42,265 nt of DNA. It comes from Pseudomonadota bacterium. GTDB lineage: Bacteria; Pseudomonadota; Gammaproteobacteria; Xanthomonadales; Xanthomonadaceae. The notes below the pieces were generated by a model. The model saw nothing but the letters and a program-made list of their open reading frames with translations. It ran no database searches and had not been told where the DNA came from. The stretch is taken from the NCBI GenBank assembly GCA_023388355.1, contig JAEWGI010000015.1, positions 1-42,265 on the forward strand, in the 5' to 3' direction. The translations under genes were made by a program, and so were the position numbers. Position 1 is the first letter of the stretch. Every line of letters begins with the position of its first letter. Below are positions 41,022-42,265 of the stretch, piece by piece.

Positions 41022-41225
41022 TCGGTCTCAGTCGCAAGCATTCGAGGAGCGTTCAGGGACGCGCTACCGCACCGCACAAGGAAGTCAGCAAACGCTCTCC
41101 CCGCGACGCACTGCGCCCCCCCGACGCCCCCAGCCGACCGATTCCGTGTGTGGACGCCCTGTGCGTCCGGGCGGCGCTTTTTCCGGCGAATTCCGCAGTA
41201 CTCCACGTCAAGAAGGGGACTTTCG

Positions 41226-42265
41226 ATGAACCGCATCTACACCAGGATCTGGAATCAGTCGACCGGCCAGGTCGCCGTGGCATCCGAGCTGACCAGGGCA
41301 AAGCGCAAGGGCAAGGGCGTGCGGCTGCTGCAGGTGGTGGTGGCCGTCGCCGCGATCACCGTAGCCGGGGGCGCGTTCGCGCACGGCCCGCATCCTGGCG
41401 CCAAGGGCAAGCACGGGCACAAGCCGCCGGCGCACGCCAAGGGACCCCCGGCCAAGCAGGTCGACGCCTGCGGTACCGCCGTGGCGACGGGGACCGCGGC
41501 GGTCGCCTGCGGCAACGGCGCCAGCGCAAGCGGCGCCGGCTCCACCGCGGTCGGCAACGCGGCGCGGGCCACCCACGCCAACTCCACCGCGCTGGGCAAC
41601 AACGCCCGCGCGCTGCAGTCCAACGCCACCGCGGTGGGCTCCAACGCGCTCGCGTCCGGCACCGCCTCGACCGCGCTCGGCAGTTCCAGCCAGGCAATGG
41701 GCTTGCGCAGCACCGCAGCCGGGCAGGGCGCGCAGGCGCACGCCGAAGGTGCGGTGGCGATGGGCTTCAACGCCTATGTCGCACCGGCCGCCGCCGGCAG
41801 CGTGGCGCTGGGCTATGGCGCCCGGGCCACCGAGGCCGGCGTGTTCTCGGTGGGCAACGGCGGCGGCGCGGGCGCGCTCGGGCCGGCGACCCGCCGGATC
41901 ACCAACGTCGCCGACGGGGTGGCCGCCAGCGATGCGGCCACCGTCGGCCAGGTCGAGGCGGTCGCGGCAGCGGTGGATGGCGTGACCGGACTGGCCGAAC
42001 ACACCGACCGCTACTTCCGGGCCGATGGCGCCGACGACGGTAGCGACGACGCCAGCGTGAGCGGCGAGGGCGCCATCGCGGCCGGCGCGGACGCGGTCGC
42101 CGACGGCGACGGCACGGCCGCCTTCGGGCGGGGCGCGCAGGCGACCGGCGACCTCGCCACGGCGGCGGGCGCGGAAAGCGTGGCCTCGGGCAACGAATCC
42201 ACGGCGCTGGGCGCGCTGTCGTCGGCCTCTGGCCACTACGCCACGGCGGTGGGCGGTCGCGCCGA
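41226..42265 (+). CDS. trimeric autotransporter adhesin (YadA-like), 3' end outside window
   Basis: Type Vc secreted surface adhesin, 346 residues visible and open at the window end. It starts with an ESPR-type extended signal peptide (MNRIYTRIWNQSTGQVAVASEL, basic stretch, hydrophobic core, likely cleavage after GGAFA). A His/Lys/Pro-rich linker follows (HGPHPGAKGKHGHKPPAHAK). The first head consists of YadA-like repeats (STAVGNAARA, STALGNNARA, ATAVGSNALA, STALGSSSQA), then a neck-like RRITNVADGVAASDAATVGQVEAV and a second head from about residue 278. Two Cys, C82 and C95, lie in consecutive repeats. The C-terminal membrane anchor is not visible. ATG 41226 has AAGGGG about 7 nt upstream. 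Confidence 0.93.
   Translation, partial: MNRIYTRIWNQSTGQVAVASELTRAKRKGKGVRLLQVVVAVAAITVAGGAFAHGPHPGAKGKHGHKPPAHAKGPPAKQVDACGTAVATGTAAVACGNGASASGAGSTAVGNAARATHANSTALGNNARALQSNATAVGSNALASGTASTALGSSSQAMGLRSTAAGQGAQAHAEGAVAMGFNAYVAPAAAGSVALGYGARATEAGVFSVGNGGGAGALGPATRRITNVADGVAASDAATVGQVEAVAAAVDGVTGLAEHTDRYFRADGADDGSDDASVSGEGAIAAGADAVADGDGTAAFGRGAQATGDLATAAGAESVASGNESTALGALSSASGHYATAVGGRA

Larger units (their letters stand above)
40596..41225. other. 630-bp non-coding region between purL and adhesin
   Basis: No convincing gene is present. Just after purL there are two GC-rich hairpins: 40602-40624 (8-bp stem, no T-run) and 40647-40667 (GTCGCCGCC/GGCGGCGAC). The 40850-41030 stretch is clearly AT-richer than its surroundings. 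It contains a perfect 9-bp inverted repeat pair, GCTCAGACA at 40874-40882 and TGTCTGAGC at 40950-40958, enclosing a GTTTC/GAAAC hairpin (40883-40896) and a near-palindrome TCGTTTCCAAGCGA at 40917-40930. This looks like a control region for the adhesin gene. Confidence 0.6.

Noticed and set aside
41116..41122. C7 run upstream of the adhesin as a phase-variable promoter tract
   Set aside because: Short, about 100 bp from the ATG and not between -35 and -10 of the candidate promoter.
41002..41229. 75-residue open frame upstream of the adhesin
   Set aside because: Arg/Pro/Ser-rich with no motif or SD, and it overlaps the adhesin start; probably leader sequence.

Overview
This is a GC-rich gammaproteobacterial chromosome segment, most likely from the Xanthomonadaceae/Lysobacteraceae (Lysobacter, Luteimonas or Xanthomonas relatives). 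The basis is gene order, strong GC bias in third codon positions, frequent GTG/TTG starts and several probable leaderless or short-leader transcripts. No rRNA, tRNA, CRISPR array, transposase or phage gene was seen.

Layout. 1-6276 (minus strand): tilS (cut by the window edge), a small SAM methyltransferase, accA and dnaE. 6419-10744 (plus strand): a tightly overlapping three-gene sugar cassette behind a 14-bp palindromic LacI-type operator. It encodes a GPH-family transporter, a GH94 cellobionate phosphorylase and a gluconokinase. It sits between dnaE and rnhB, genes that are neighbours in many gammaproteobacteria. 10773-25505 (minus strand): a long envelope and translation block, transcribed in the order rpsB, tsf, pyrH, frr, uppS, cdsA, dxr, rseP, bamA, lpxD, fabZ, lpxA, lpxB, rnhB. 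It covers ribosome and elongation factor genes, UMP kinase, undecaprenyl-PP and CDP-DAG synthesis, the MEP pathway, the outer-membrane stress protease, the BAM core and early lipid A synthesis. 25905-31745 (plus strand): map, glnD, dapD, an ArsC/Spx-like gene and dapE (nitrogen sensing and lysine/DAP synthesis). 31800-33473 (minus strand): a UbiB/ABC1 kinase-like gene. 33597-40595 (plus strand): an Asn-rich leader peptide with a transcription attenuator, asnB, a DsbC/G-like lipoprotein thioredoxin and purL. 40596-41225 is a non-coding, partly AT-richer region. From 41226 to the window end runs the 5' part of a trimeric autotransporter adhesin.

Most notable points. (1) asnB is preceded by a 30-codon reading frame with six Asn codons clustered at positions 8-20. 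A pause hairpin, an antiterminator pairing and a perfect 9-bp intrinsic terminator follow, which is the full architecture of a trp-type attenuator responding to charged tRNA-Asn. (2) The sugar cassette forms a complete route for oxidised cellulose fragments: cellobionate import, phosphorolysis to glucose-1-phosphate plus gluconate, then 6-phosphogluconate. (3) Two copies of a hairpin element built from 7-bp GTGATTG repeats sit exactly at the 5' ends of lpxB and uppS. Both genes then lack an ATG start, and the element itself supplies Shine-Dalgarno-like GGTGAT and the in-frame start codon. (4) purL carries an in-frame 66-bp-period duplication made of two palindromes, in a linker that is short in other PurL proteins. 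Apart from these, the gene content is conserved housekeeping.
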